DNA from: Neoceratodus forsteri
Taxonomy: Eukaryota > Chordata > Ceratodontiformes > Ceratodontidae
Assembly (NCBI GenBank): GCA_016271365.2
Contig: CM057449.1
Location: 1,563,350,501-1,563,414,500 of the forward strand
Direction: 5' to 3'
DNA: 64,000 nucleotides
Shown here piece after piece: positions 46,951 to 58,019 of this stretch. The notes under the pieces are model-generated. The model searched no databases, was not told where the DNA came from, and was given only the letters and a program-made list of their open reading frames with translations. The position numbers and the translations under genes were made by a program. How positions within the stretch are numbered: position 1 is the first letter of the stretch; every line of letters begins with the position of its first letter.

Positions 46951-47636
46951 AGTCCAAACTCTTTTTTCATAAGCAGGAATCTTTTTTCATAAGAATGACA
47001 CCATCTCATGAAAGCTTCCTTTTTATGAAAAGGAATGTGAAAAAAAAATATGTCCAAATTATTTTTCCATATGAAGGAATCTTTTTTGTGAGAATGATAC
47101 AATCTCACAAAAAAAAATTCCTTCATACGAAAAAAGAATCTTAAAAAAACATAGCTCAAATTTGTTTTTAATATGAAGGAAACTTTTTTCATGAGATTGT
47201 GTCATTCTCATGAAAAAAGATTCCTTCATATAAGTCAGAATGTGAAAAAACCTAAGTCCAAATTCTTTTTTTTGTATAAGGAATATTTTTTGTGAGATTA
47301 TGCTGTTCTCATGTAAAAGGTTCCTTCATCTGAAAAAAGTATGGGAAGTAAAACTAAGTACAAATTCTTTTTTCATATTAAGGAATCTTTTTTCTTGAGA
47401 TTGTGTCTTTCTCCCAAGAAAAGGTTCCTTAATACAAAAAAGGAATGAGAGAAAAAAAAACTAAGTCTAAATTCTTTTTTTCATATGAATGCTATCTTGT
47501 TTCATATGGCCATATTCCTTTTTCATAAGGCCACATGAAAAAATAACTTTTCTCATGAAACAAGATTGCCTCACCCCCACCCTATGAAACAGAATCCTTT
47601 TTCATATGGCCTAAATTCTTTTTTCATGTGACAGTT
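46951..47636. repeat. Tandem array of ~102-bp self-complementary units
   Basis: Units start (AGTCCAAA or variant) at 46951, 47051, 47153, 47255, 47357 and 47464, i.e. spacings of 100, 102, 102, 102 and 107, then degenerate copies to 47636. Each unit is a near-palindrome: AGGAATCTTTTTTCATGAGA on one side is answered by TCTCATGAAAAAAGATTCCT-type sequence on the other. Confidence 0.88.
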
Positions 47637-48040
47637 ATCCAAAAGAATGTACTGAGCATGCTCAGAACAGAAATTTCAAATTCCTATACTCTGGAATGGA
47701 TTAATATTGTTTCATCAAACCAATGAAAAGCACCACTCAAGGCTAAGCCCTTTCTACCCTGAAAATTTCAGAAAAAAATTCTATACCATCTGGAGCTAGG
47801 CGATGACAAAAAAACAACAACAAAAAAATCAATTTTTTTTCACTTCTTTCTCTATCCAAGTCTTGGAATCTGCACATCCAACCATAACAAAACTTGACAC
47901 ATCAAGAGACCATGCCCCTGAGACCACATATACAAAATGATGTGCAAATTTGTTAAATGGTGGTAAAGCTATTAATGTACAAAGTTAGGAGTTTAACATT
48001 AAACACCGTACTCAACCCTAACTATATAGGAGCACTACTG
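47637..48040. other. No gene recognised; unassigned
   Basis: AT-rich sequence, no frames of note. Confidence 0.5.
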
Positions 48041-48175
48041 GGAAGGTTAAGTGACTTCCTTAGAGTGACACAATATGCAAGCAGAGATTGTGTGAATTAA
48101 ACCAAGGTCTACTGGATGTATTAAGCTCATTCACAGCTAGTTACTTTAACCTCTAGACTAAACAGCCAGCCCTTA
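48041..48175 (-). mobile_element. MIR-like SINE remnant
   Basis: On the minus strand this matches the MIR layout. Plus-strand GGTTAAGTGACTTCCTTAGA is the complement of the MIR segment, followed by AACCAAGGTCTACTGG and a tRNA-like end. Strongly diverged. Confidence 0.55.
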
Positions 48176-48347
48176 GCCACATATTGGTAGTTTAACTACT
48201 TCTCTGCTGGACTCATAATGTGTTATAAATTAGTTGTCAATTTAGTTTAGGAATATGGTTTCAAAAACCAGTGTGAGTGATTAGTCTTATTTAAATAGAC
48301 CTTTTTCTTGACAGGACTTGGTACAGAGGACTGTGACACTACATTAT

Positions 48348-48363
48348 GGCCTGGATATTCAAA
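48348..48363 (+). repeat. Left terminal inverted repeat of Harbinger
   Basis: GGCCTGGATATTCAAA, exact inverse of 55854-55869. Followed by GTTGCGCCATGCGCAGC and further GCGCA motifs to about 48590. Confidence 0.92.
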
Positions 48364-48660
48364 AGGGTTGCGCCATGCGCAGCAGGGTTCTTAGCGTCTT
48401 AATCTGCTCCCTTCTGCGATATTGCAGAAGGGGGCGGTTAGCCCCGAAAACATGCTGAGCAACAGCGCAATGGAAATGAAGGGATGCGCAACTGAAGGGG
48501 GCGGGTCCATGCATAAAGTGCGCAATGCGATATTTGAACACTTGCGCAATGCGCAAGAGTGGCTCAGCCGGAGGATGCGCAGTACCGGATGTGAGCCAAA
48601 ATAAAAAGGCTCAAGGGAGCAGCGCAAGAACCCTAGCAGGCCGCAAACTGGGGGAGAGAG

Positions 48661-48692
48661 ACAGAGAGACAGAGAGAGAGAGAGAGAGAGAC
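48661..48692 (+). repeat. (AG)n-rich microsatellite
   Basis: ACAGAGAGACAGAGAGAG-type tract upstream of the transposase gene. Confidence 0.9.
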
Positions 48693-48899
48693 AGGAGCAG
48701 GAAGGGCAGAGAGGGACAGTGGGTCCTGGAGGACAGAGAGGCCAGTGGGGGGTGCCCGGTGCAGTGGAAGCAGCAGTGGGGGCAGTGGGGGTAACACAGG
48801 AACAGCAGCTGGGGGCAGAAACCAGGGAGATGGACAGTGTCAGCTTCCACATGGAAGCTGTAATGAGGGTGAGACAGCATGCTGCAGGGGGACATGGCA

Positions 48900-50067
48900 C
48901 GCAGAGGGAGCCCGTCGGCAGTGTACCCCGACAAGCGATATCGTGCCGCATCAGCTTGAGCTGTACACAGACATCAGTTGTGGGCGGTACCACCTGAACA
49001 GGGCAATACTGAGACGGCTCAGTGAGCTGTGCAGTGATGTGATGCAGGCACCCTCACGACGGAGTCATGCTCTGTCCGTGGAGACCAAGGTGACAGCCTG
49101 CATGTGCCTGCTCGCCACGGGCACCTTCCAGAGGCCGACAGGGGACACCACAGGCATTACACAGTCAGCCACGTCACGCATCCTCACCCAATTCCTCAGC
49201 GCACTGCTGCCTCATGCTGCGGAGTACATCCATTTCCCCAGCACCGCGGCAGAGCGTACAGCAAACATGCAGGAGTTCCACAGGGTAGCACATATGCCTG
49301 GCATGCTAGGGGCCATAGACTGCACCCATGTGGCCATTCGCATGCCACCTGGCCCCGATGGCCAAGCCTATCGGAACCGAAAGGGCTTTTCTAGTGTCAA
49401 CTGCCAGGTGGTGTGTGATGCCACTGGGCGCATCATCAATGTCTGTGCCACACACCTGGCGGAGCACATGATGCCTTCATATGGCACCAATCTGCACTGT
49501 GCCATCGATTCGAGTGGGAACATCCCACGGGTCATCTAGTGGGTGAGTACACATGTATGGAATGCAAACTCTGTGCAAGGGTGGGAATGACACAGGTGCC
49601 ATGGTAGTGGCACACAAGGATATGGGCAACATGGACCTGACCTGACACTGATCTCCATTATCTCCACACAGGTGACTGTGGATACCCACTCCATCCCTGG
49701 CTGCTCACACCATACTGGCGCCCCACGACCCCAGCGCAGCACGGTTTCAATGAGGCACATGCCGCAACACGGAACATCATAGAGCGGGTGTTTGGGATGC
49801 TCAAGGCATGCTTCCGATGCCTGGACACCTCCGGCGGAGCCTACAGTACAGCCCCCAAAAGGCCTGTGGGATATTCCTGGCCTGTTGCATCCTGCATGGC
49901 CAAAGACCATGGGATAGCCGTACAGGTCCAAGAGGGACAGCGATGGGGGCGCCAGTGGCGCGGTGATGTGGGTGATGAGCCCCCCCTAGGATGGAGGAAC
50001 CCCGACTGACACGGCAGGCCCAGCTGCACGGGACACCATTGCAGAAGAGCACTATGCACAGCACAGG
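48900..50067 (+). pseudogene. Harbinger DDE transposase (HARBI1-type), two exons, frameshifted
   Basis: Exon 1 contains a helix-turn-helix-like N-terminus (RYHLNRAILRRLSELCSDVM, TTGITQSATSRILTQFLSAL) and the catalytic block MLGAIDCTHVAIRMPP, with the first Asp at 49318-49320. After a frame change near 49455, the HDAFIWHQSALCHRF block follows. The intron is 49543-49671 (GTGAGT...CACACAG). Exon 2 carries GDCGYPL with the second Asp at 49674-49676 and RNIIERVFGMLKACFRCLD with the Glu at 49782-49784. LQYSPQKACGIFLACCILH follows in another frame. At least three frameshifts. All three DDE residues survive. It would cut at the terminal repeats, helped by a Myb-like partner as in known Harbinger systems. 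The exact start is uncertain. Confidence 0.88.
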
Positions 50068-50529
50068 TAAGTCAGGGGACATGTGCAGGCAACACTGTCC
50101 ATCGCCAAACCACAGGCACACAGGGGAACACACCGTGCATGAAGGTCAGGGGAGTTGAAGGGTCCAGGCATACCAACACACCATCAGAGAGGGTGAGCAC
50201 TCATATGGACACACACACACCAGGCAGCATACAGGGCAGCAGCACAGCACTGCAGAAATGACATCGCCAACACACAGCACCACCAACCACCCCACCACCT
50301 GGACTGTCCGCGTCGTGTGTCAGGACCTGGGCAACCTTGCACCTTGGTGTAGTGCAATGCAGGCATCATCATCCACACACACCTGTGGACAGCAGTTGGG
50401 AGAGTGTGCAGGTGGTCCGTGTGTCAGCTTGGTGAGCAGAGCACCCAGCAGTGCACTGCCCACATGACACACACATTGCACACAGGGCAGCACCAGACAG
50501 GGCCTGCATTGGGAGACAGCTCAGTCAGG

Positions 50530-52174
50530 GAGCACTGTCCCACGGCCACCACGGATGCATGGGCGGCCCCACCATGGCCTAGCAGCACAGGCAGGCTGAG
50601 CAGGGGCCACATCGGGTGGCGCTAGTGCACCACCAGGGGTCCCAGTGCGTGACCGTGACCTTGCCCGCACAGGGGTCTGCATCCCACCAAACAAACTTGC
50701 ACCAGGGGTGCTCGGGATGCCCACAGCAGAACCCGACGTCGACAGGCCTGGTGTCGCACGATGCCAGGAACGGGGAGTGGAGAGCGCACTGTGTGGGGTG
50801 TGTGGTACAGGGGCACCTGACAGTGTGGCCAATGTGTCCGCGACAGAGACCACTGCCTGGGTCAGCCTGTCAATTGCAGCTGTCACATCCGTCCGCGCAG
50901 GACCAGCTCGGCTCGGTCCGAGCACATCCATGCTGCTCCACGGACACAGACAGTGCCTCCACGGACCTTGCAACCCGCCCCTGCAGCTGGACCGACTCCT
51001 GCAGCAGGCGGTGCGCCACGTCCAATGGGTACTGTGCCCCAATGGCATCGTGACCCCCAGGTGTGGGCCGGTCCTGGTGCACAGCACCCCTTGAGGTGGG
51101 CGCTGTTAGCCAGGACCAGGTATGGGTGGATCTAAGGGCGGTGGACAAGTGCCACTGCTTGATGCTGTCCCCCCAGGCCTGGTGTGCAACTGCTGCTGCC
51201 GCCCCTCCAACTGCTGAGCCCCCAGGTCCACCTGTTCAACCCCTGTGCTGTCAACAGTGCCAGACACCTGCTCAGCCACCGATGCTGCCCCACCGGTGCT
51301 GACAGGCACAGCCTGTGACTGTGCCAGCATGCTGGTACACAGGTGTGGAGCAGGATGGCCCAGGGGCACGTGCTGGCCTGCCATGTGTCCGTCATGGGAC
51401 ACACACCTAACACTGGCCATTGCAGGCCTGCTATCATTAATAGTGCCGGTGCATGCCACTGCCATAGGCACAGCATGCTGGCATACCTGCATGCCAGACT
51501 GCTGTGACACAGGCTGTGCACCCCCTGCACCCGTATCACTGCCGCCGGAGTTGTTGGGCCAGCCTGCATGCCGCTGCAGTGCCTGCAGGCTGCTGGCGGA
51601 GGTGGATGGTCCCTCCTCCAGGTCCAGCAGGTCTGCCTCACTGTCAGCACCACCACCACCACCGTCTCCTGCAGGCGAACAGGATCTGAAACAGAAAGAG
51701 AGTACATGTGAGTGCATGTGAACAACAGCCCCCAACATCACCATGTCATACGTGCAGTGATGGGCTTCCACCTGTCTGGAATCCTCCGCCTGGAACACCA
51801 GCAATGGCACTCGGCTGCATGGCTGCGACCAGTGTCTCCTCAGTCGGGGTCAGCTGCAACACCACTGGTGGTCCCCCACCAGTGGCAGCACGTGCCACCC
51901 TGAAGGCTGCCACCTTCTCCTTCAGCCTCCTGCGGTCAGTCCCCATCTTTTTCTGGCATTCCAGCATGGAGCGCTGGTGGCTTCCGTGCAGGTTGACGGC
52001 CAGAGCTACCCCCTCCCATGCAGCTGCACGCTGCTGAGGGGTTCCCCTCCGCCCACTCAAAAGTGGCTCATCCTCCAGGTAGGCCTGGAAGAGGGCCTCA
52101 GTCTCTGCTGTGGTGAAGTTCGGCCTCCTCCTACGCCCGCCGTCCACAGCCTCAGCCTGGTTCCCGTCAGTCAT
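50530..52174 (-). pseudogene. Harbinger Myb/SANT-like DNA-binding protein 1
   Basis: Minus strand. The start at 52174 (MTDGNQAEAVDGGRRRRPNF) leads straight into a Myb/SANT-like trihelix domain: FTTAETEALFQAYLEDEPLL, AAAWEGVALAVNLHGSHQRS, LECQKKMGTDRRRLKEK. A TPTEETLVAAM block follows. A probable intron (acceptor TTTCTGTTTCAG near 51690) leads to an acidic, Ser-rich stretch (DSEADLLDLEEGPSTSASS). After frame changes comes a long low-complexity region with a likely helical segment (HRLLQESVQLQGRVARSVEA) near 50880-51000. Such proteins bind subterminal sites and carry the transposase to DNA. Exon limits beyond the first are inferred. Confidence 0.8.
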
Positions 52175-53101
52175 GGTGATCTGTATGGGTGGAAGTGGAC
52201 ACCTGTCACTGTGCAGTCCACAGCATTTCCCCATGAGCATAGCTGCCCGGGGGGGGCAGAAGCCCCCCCTTTCCTCTCCGCATGGCAGATACTGATGGAA
52301 AGGGTGCCCTCTGCCCCTTTCTAAGTGCCCTCATCATGCTCAGCCCCCTCAACCTATATCATCCTGTAGCACCCCTGCCCATGAGCATTGTCCTGAGCAT
52401 CACACAGCATGTAACTCACCTCTCACCTGCAACAACCAAATCTGGCCGCCACAACCCAGTGTCGCATATTTATAGCGCAACACATGCAAATGAGGTGTGG
52501 CGCAACTTTAATGACATGCTAATCACGCCACTGCGCCTTTGAATGGCTGATCGTCTGATCTGCATATGTCGGCTGAATATCGCGTATTTGCGCTTAGCGC
52601 AATACGGAAGGTCCAGCTGAGCCGATGGCGCATGTTTGTGGCTGTGTGCTACACTGCATTGCACATGCCCAGACATGTTACGCATGCATCTATCGTGCTG
52701 CAGACCTGCTGAGCGCGATAGGTGATTCCGGCCATGGCCACCATTGTGCCAGTGGCGCTACAGCACTGGGCACTATAGGGCGCTGTGGCACTTCTGCGCG
52801 ATAGTCCACTGTGGCACTGGTGCTCTGCTTAGCAGTCATGCAGGATGCCTATACATCCTATGGCGCTGTGCGTAGCCTTGCGTCATTGCCGGTGACCTTG
52901 TGTATGCCCTCGGCCCCTGGCGCTGTTGACATGCCATGTGTGCGTCCCTGTTGGGCTGTCTGGTGACAGCGCCATGTAAAGTAATGGTGCTGTTCGAGAC
53001 AAGCGCTGGCTGGAGCCTGTGTCTGGTCTATTGCGCAACAACTCCACCGTGGGGTTACAGCGCAGCGGGCGCCATATTGCCTGCTGTAAAGTTGGTGCCA
53101 T
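52175..53101. promoter_or_regulatory. Divergent spacer between the two Myb genes
   Basis: Non-coding, CpG-rich for this window. It holds GCGCAAC, TGCGCC, TTGCGCTTAGCGC and GAGCGCGATA motifs (about 52470-52720), resembling those beside both terminal repeats. It also contains a TATTTATA sequence near 52467. The genes on either side start outward, so it probably drives both. Confidence 0.5.
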
Positions 53102-53640
53102 GGCTAGGAGGAGGGCGGTGTCCTGGAGCCCGCTTGAGTGGCTAACCTGGTGGCCCTAGTGGAGCCCCACTGTGAGGCACTGTATGGTGAGGCCCCCCTC
53201 ACCATGCCTAGGACCCATGTGTGGCAGCAAGTGGCCACTGACCTGGTGGGGGTCACTGGCCGGGGCCGGTGTGCTGAGCAGTGCCGGCACCGGTACAGTG
53301 ACCTCCACGGAGGGAGCCAGACCTGCTGACATGGCTGCGTTCACATGCCAGGCGGGGCCTGGTGCCTAGGCCACGTAAGTGTACCATCTATGCACCTATA
53401 TTCTCTGTAGGGGTGTGTGTGTGCTTGGGTGGCTGTGCATAGGTGTGTCACTGTGTGCAGCTGTGCGATGGATGGTTATGGCTGTGTGGGCAGGCACTCT
53501 CACTGGGGCAGGGGGCACTCTGCTTTTGAGTCACACTGATGTTTGTCTCACCATATGTCTCCCACAGGCCGGATTGTGAGGACACCCGACCGCTGTGATG
53601 TGGGCCATGCCAGGGCCCCGGTGCCACAGGATGTCGTGCC

Positions 53641-53641
<1 letters not shown>

Positions 53642-53671
<30 letters not shown>
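53642..53671 (+). repeat. (CAG)10 trinucleotide repeat, coding for Gln
   Basis: In frame within exon 2 of Myb-like gene 2. Confidence 0.95.
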
Positions 53672-53673
<2 letters not shown>

Positions 53674-53724
53674 GCAGACCGAGCTGCTGGAGGAGTGTGA
53701 GTATCATTACGTCATGGATGCTAT

Positions 53725-54352
53725 TGCATGCTGGGGGGGCAAGACCACCAACCATGCTGGACACAGCGAAAGGGAGGTCATAGTTCCACTACTCACGAAA
53801 CACTAGTGAGTCCCCACACTGGGGTACAGTGTACAGTTCGGAGACCATACCTGCGTATGGACATGGACTGGGTGGAGAGGGTTCACAGGAGGGCGACATG
53901 GATGGTGCATGGATTGCATCACAAGTCCTATGCAGACAGGTTGATGGAACTGAACATGTACTCCTGGAGGGAGGAGGTGTGGGGATATGATGGGGACATA
54001 CAAGTATTGTACAGGGGAACAGAGTGCAGGAAAAACAATATTTGTAGCGTAAAGGATGTTCCAGGTCTAGAGGGCATGGGATGCAGTTGGAGGGCTCGTT
54101 TAAGAGGTAACATGGGAAGGTATTTCTTCACAGAATGGGTGGTGGACAAGTGGAACACCCTGCCAGAGGATGTGGTGGGGCTGACTTGGTTATGGGATTT
54201 ATGTATCGTGGGTTAGCCATGAAGAATTCTGGAGGTCAGGGTGAGGGAACGGACTTATAGGACAACAGAGTGAACGCACAAGGCCAAATGGCCAGACTGG
54301 GTGTCCCATAGGCCCTTATCAGCCGACACTGTCTATGTATCCATGTATGTAG
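53725..54352 (+). pseudogene. CR1 LINE 3' fragment inside Harbinger intron
   Basis: REVIVPLLTKH and VERVHRRATWMVHGLHHKSY, DRLMELNMYSW, then TEWVVDKWNTLPEDVV and a 3' tail (CTATGTATCCATGTATGTAGG-like) near 54352. It lies within the second intron of Myb-like gene 2, so it entered the transposon later. Confidence 0.85.
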
Positions 54353-55107
54353 GCATGACACAGGTGACCTGCATCACAGTGCAGCATCACGACACGTCTG
54401 TGTATGCATCACAGGTGGTCCAGGCATGCACTGGGCACATAGCTGTGTAACTGGCATCGCACCACGTTGCCACATCACTTGACAGCCTAGTTTGTACTGT
54501 GATTGACGTGGGCAGTGTGTGGGGGCAGTGGTGCGCATAGCTGGTGCTGCCTGTTTGTGATGGCCATGTGCATGTTCACTGTGGGTGGGTGCATGCCATC
54601 ACAGGTGCAGGACATTGGGTTATATGGGTTGCAGGTTGGGTGGTGTTCAGGGTTGTGGTCAGTCTCAGCCATTGACTGTGTTCCCATTTTCCTAGGCCTT
54701 GGGTGCTGAGACACATGCAGCAGGATCTCACGGCGCCTGACCCAGGTCGGACTTGACAGCAGGGGCTCCTGCAGGCCATGCTGCGCCAGGGTGAGACGGG
54801 AGGCGGCACAGTGAGGGGACGCCAGCAGGGGAAGACCAGGAGCCAGCTGGGCCGTAGGCCACATTCTGTTCCACTTCTCCCATCCCTTTCACCCTGCCTT
54901 CCCTCTCCAAGTTTTTATTCCTCCCCTTGAACACCCTGCCTTTACCGCCCCCACCTTGTACATAGTTTCAGCTGTTATTGTTTATCTGTTGTTTTGAAAT
55001 ATACATTTCTATTTTGATACAACTGCTGTGTTGGTGTCTGCTTTGCAACTGGCTATGGGTGCTCCGTTGCAGGGTGTACATGCCATCTGGGCTGCTATGG
55101 TCCTGGG

Positions 55108-55117
<10 letters not shown>

Positions 55118-55138
<21 letters not shown>
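55118..55138. repeat. (GT)n microsatellite
   Basis: Short GT run, CpG-free, within Harbinger's right half. Confidence 0.9.
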
Positions 55139-55853
55139 CCATGGGGAGGTATCACCAGCATAGCATTGCCTTTCTGTTGCTCTTGCCTATCTGCTGCCAC
55201 CACTGCTGGGTGCACAGGGTGGAGTCTGGCTGGTATGCTTCTCTGCAGCATGGGGTTGACAAGTGGCACGGGGTGCATGGTGTTTCCTGCAGTGCCTGTC
55301 ACTGCACATGAGCGGTGTCTTGGGGCACGGTGCCCTGTGCTGTGCATACGGGGACTGATGTGCACTGTGGTTGTCAACCCCTGTGTGTGGCACTCTCTGC
55401 CTGCCAGTGGTTGTGCTGGGGTGTCATGGCTCTGCTATGCTTTAGTTGGCTTGTCCCCCATGGGCACGTGGATCATCCGTCCCACCCCCAGTGATGCTGT
55501 GCTTGGGGTGTGCCAGTGTGGTGTGGGTTCTGCAGTGAGTTCCTGTGCCCATGTGTGGCATGGCTGGCAGTGGGCCCCAGCCTGCCTCCTGGATGTGCAG
55601 TTCCATTGCTCGGGGGGCTGTGCTTGTGCTATGGCAGCTCTGCAATGCTCAGCTGAGCTTCCATGGTTGCGCCATAGCGCAGCATTTTGGCTCAGCTTCT
55701 CCTTCCTGGTTGCGCGATGGCGCAGTATGTGCGATATTGAGACGTTGGTTGCTTGCACAATTTGCTCTGCTCCATGTTTGAATATCGCACCTGTTGCGCA
55801 TTTGCGCAACTGGTTTGCGCTTGCTCCTACTGTTGCGCCAGTTTTCAGCGCAG

Positions 55854-55869
55854 TTTGAATATCCAGGCC
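55854..55869 (+). repeat. Right terminal inverted repeat of Harbinger
   Basis: TTTGAATATCCAGGCC, preceded by many GCGCA motifs from about 55660. Confidence 0.92.
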
Positions 55870-55872
55870 TAT

Positions 55873-57872
55873 ATGTTTAACTATAGATTGAGGGAGTGTC
55901 ATGTAATGCTGCTGACCAATCACTGTGCTTCTTTCTGTTGCATGTGAAACACTCATTTCCATAAGAGTGTCTCATCTCCAGTGTCAGTCATGAGCTTCTT
56001 GCAAGCATCACTCGTGCTGTGCAGAAAGGCACCATTTCATAGATGAGCTGTTCTGTCACCAGACGGATGCAAGTTAAACTATCCTATTATAACAAGTGGC
56101 TCGATGGAATGTTTTACTACATTAAAGACTAATGAATTTCTGCCATTTTCTAAATTTAAAACAAAATTACCAAAACAGATGCTCAAAACATGCCAATTTC
56201 CAGGGCAGTTAGGCATGTGACACCAATTAACACATGGGAATGGAGCACTCCAATTGGTCAGTAGCTCTCTCTCAACCAGTAAAGAATATTGCAGTACCTA
56301 CAATATTACCAGAGAAAACTCTCTGTCTGGTTTCTCATTACTCTGCATATTATGAATACTGTATCTGGTTGTTTTATGCCATACATCGTTTGAATTGTCA
56401 ATGTCTGTTATTCCGCCGGGTCATATCTGAAAAAAGGCAGTTTCTGCTTAGTGTAGTTACCCGGTAAACAAAAACAAACAAATAAATAAAAATACACAAG
56501 AAAGACAAGCTTCAGAGCTCAAGCTTATTCATCTTCCGGATACTAAAAATAATGGGCTAAATATAGATCTCGGTTTCATGGCCCATTACAAATTTTAACT
56601 GCCAAGTGCCTTTGTCTTGGTTCATGTGTATATACATTCCATGTGTGTATATATACATTAACATGGTTTATTTATATTTACATGGTTGGTCTTACTTTTT
56701 ATCTACTGTATTCTTATGAGCATGTTTGTTTATACAGCATAGATCTATGCAATTATACTTTTTATCCCCCCTCAACACACACACACACAGCACTTCCTCT
56801 GACTCCAGTATCCTGGGAACGTACCTAGATTTACAAGCAAACACCCAGACGTGCAGGCACCAGTGGGACAGCATTTCTCTCAGAAACCACACATGCTGCA
56901 GACCTTGACAGTCACTGTGCTAAGGCCAATTTTAAAGATACTCAGAAAAGGAGACTATGGGAAATACAGTTCATAAATGTTCAAAACTCATGAATATGGA
57001 CTGAACAGATGTGGAGTTTGTTACTCTCTACAATCTGTACTTGTAGCTTTTTCTAGGGTTGAAGTATTCACTTTTTCTAGATTATTTAAGAGTTTGTGTT
57101 TATGGAGGGTCTTGTAATATAAATATCTAACAATTTATAGGCCTCTTGCTGTCACATTCCATCCTAGGAGAGGGGTCTGCATCCCCAGTCATATGTATAA
57201 CCACTTAGTATTTGAAAGACTGCCTTTTTTTGTCTCTGCACGCATCAGATTATGTATTGCTCTCTAGGTATGATAACTCCCTTATCAACAGAACTGCCAC
57301 ATCCATGTGTAAACATTTATTTATGTATAACTGTTTCTTAACAGTAGATTGCTCTATCCAAAATACTGTATAAGCTTGTTTTTTGTAGAACCTGTTATAA
57401 CTCTGTGCAGCCTGACAGCTGGTGCTCTGAAAATTTCTCATTGGTCCAGCAAAAGGTATCAAATCACCCACTGTGTTCACTCAGTTAGTTTTTACTTGTT
57501 TGTACCTTTTTTTTTTAAAAAGTTTTAAAACAGAATTAAAAACATACCTCTTTGGTTTAGCTTTTGGCGAGGAAGCATAATGCTGCTGTCTTTAAAAAAA
57601 ATGTTTATTATAGATAAGTTATGATTTTATATATTTATTGTTGACATGATTTTAATATGTGCAGGTGCCTCGAACTAAGGAAAGGTGCCTTTTATAAATA
57701 CATTTTGATTTGATAAACATATTTTATTAAAAATCACCAGTAACCCATTTTCTATGTGCAATAATACCTTCCAGGGTGGGTGGTATGTGCTATACCCACA
57801 CTTCCAGGGGCTATGACGTCCCTAGCTTGTGGCACTGTGCCTAATTACACCCCTAGGTGGGTGTGTATGTAA
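55873..57872. other. No gene recognised; unassigned intronic DNA
   Basis: AT-rich with a short (AC)n at about 56776-56789. No domain, TIR or splice-flanked exon was recognised. Confidence 0.5.
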
Positions 57873-58019
57873 GCAATAAGACATGATGGGGTGTGCATTA
57901 GACAGATCTAATGCGGCTAGAAGGGCGTGAGTGAGGCACGAGGCCACAGGCCGAGTGCGTCCAGTCCCCTAGCCGTGCATTAGAGCTGTCTAATGCACAT
58001 CCCCAGAGTGGCTTATTGC
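57873..58019. mobile_element. 147-bp foldback MITE, copy 2
   Basis: GCAATAAG and CTTATTGC ends. Arms GCATTAGACAG and CTGTCTAATGC are inverted. It shares the central GTGAGGCACGAGGC block and the flanking TTATAAAATGGG with the copy at 1198-1343. A shorter inverse relative (GCATAAGACACATCTAATGC) lies at about 58070-58090. Confidence 0.75.

Larger units (their letters stand above)
53102..54870 (+). pseudogene. Harbinger Myb/SANT-like protein 2 (NAIF1-like trihelix), three exons
   Basis: Exon 1 (53102-53374) starts MARRRAVSWS. After one frame change it gives LVALVEPHCEALYGEAPL, THVWQQVATDLVGVTGRGR and EQCRHRYSDL, the three-helix Myb/SANT-like domain of the type found in NAIF1. The donor is CAC/GTAAGT. 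Exon 2 (53568-53696, acceptor CCCACAG, donor GTGAGT) encodes a polyglutamine tract from a (CAG)10 run. Exon 3 starts at about 54696 (acceptor TTTTCCTAG) and has a Gln/Arg-rich tail, RHMQQDLTAPDPG; its end is uncertain. The domain differs in sequence from protein 1, so it is not a simple duplicate. Frameshifts and a stop in exon 3 make it non-functional as read. Confidence 0.72.
48348..55869 (+). mobile_element. PIF/Harbinger DNA transposon, ~7.5 kb, three genes
   Basis: The ends are 16-bp inverted repeats (GGCCTGGATATTCAAA), with TAT duplicated on both sides (48345-48347 and 55870-55872); a 3-bp duplication is typical of the superfamily. Inside are a transposase gene (+), a Myb/SANT-like gene (-) and a second Myb/SANT-like gene (+). 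GCGCAA-type motifs crowd both ends and the spacer between the two Myb genes. It contains one later CR1 insertion. Confidence 0.9.

Noticed and set aside
46951..47636. Regularly spaced repeats considered as a CRISPR array
   Set aside because: Vertebrate DNA, units of about 102 bp without unique spacers, and each unit is a palindrome.
48391..48993. Minus-strand 200-codon frame at the left end of Harbinger
   Set aside because: Low-complexity shadow of the AG-rich and GC-rich leader of the transposase gene.
55028..55858. Plus-strand 276-codon frame at the right end of Harbinger
   Set aside because: Long because of local base composition. It has no recognisable domain and runs into the terminal repeat, so I do not call it a gene, though a fourth element gene cannot be fully excluded.
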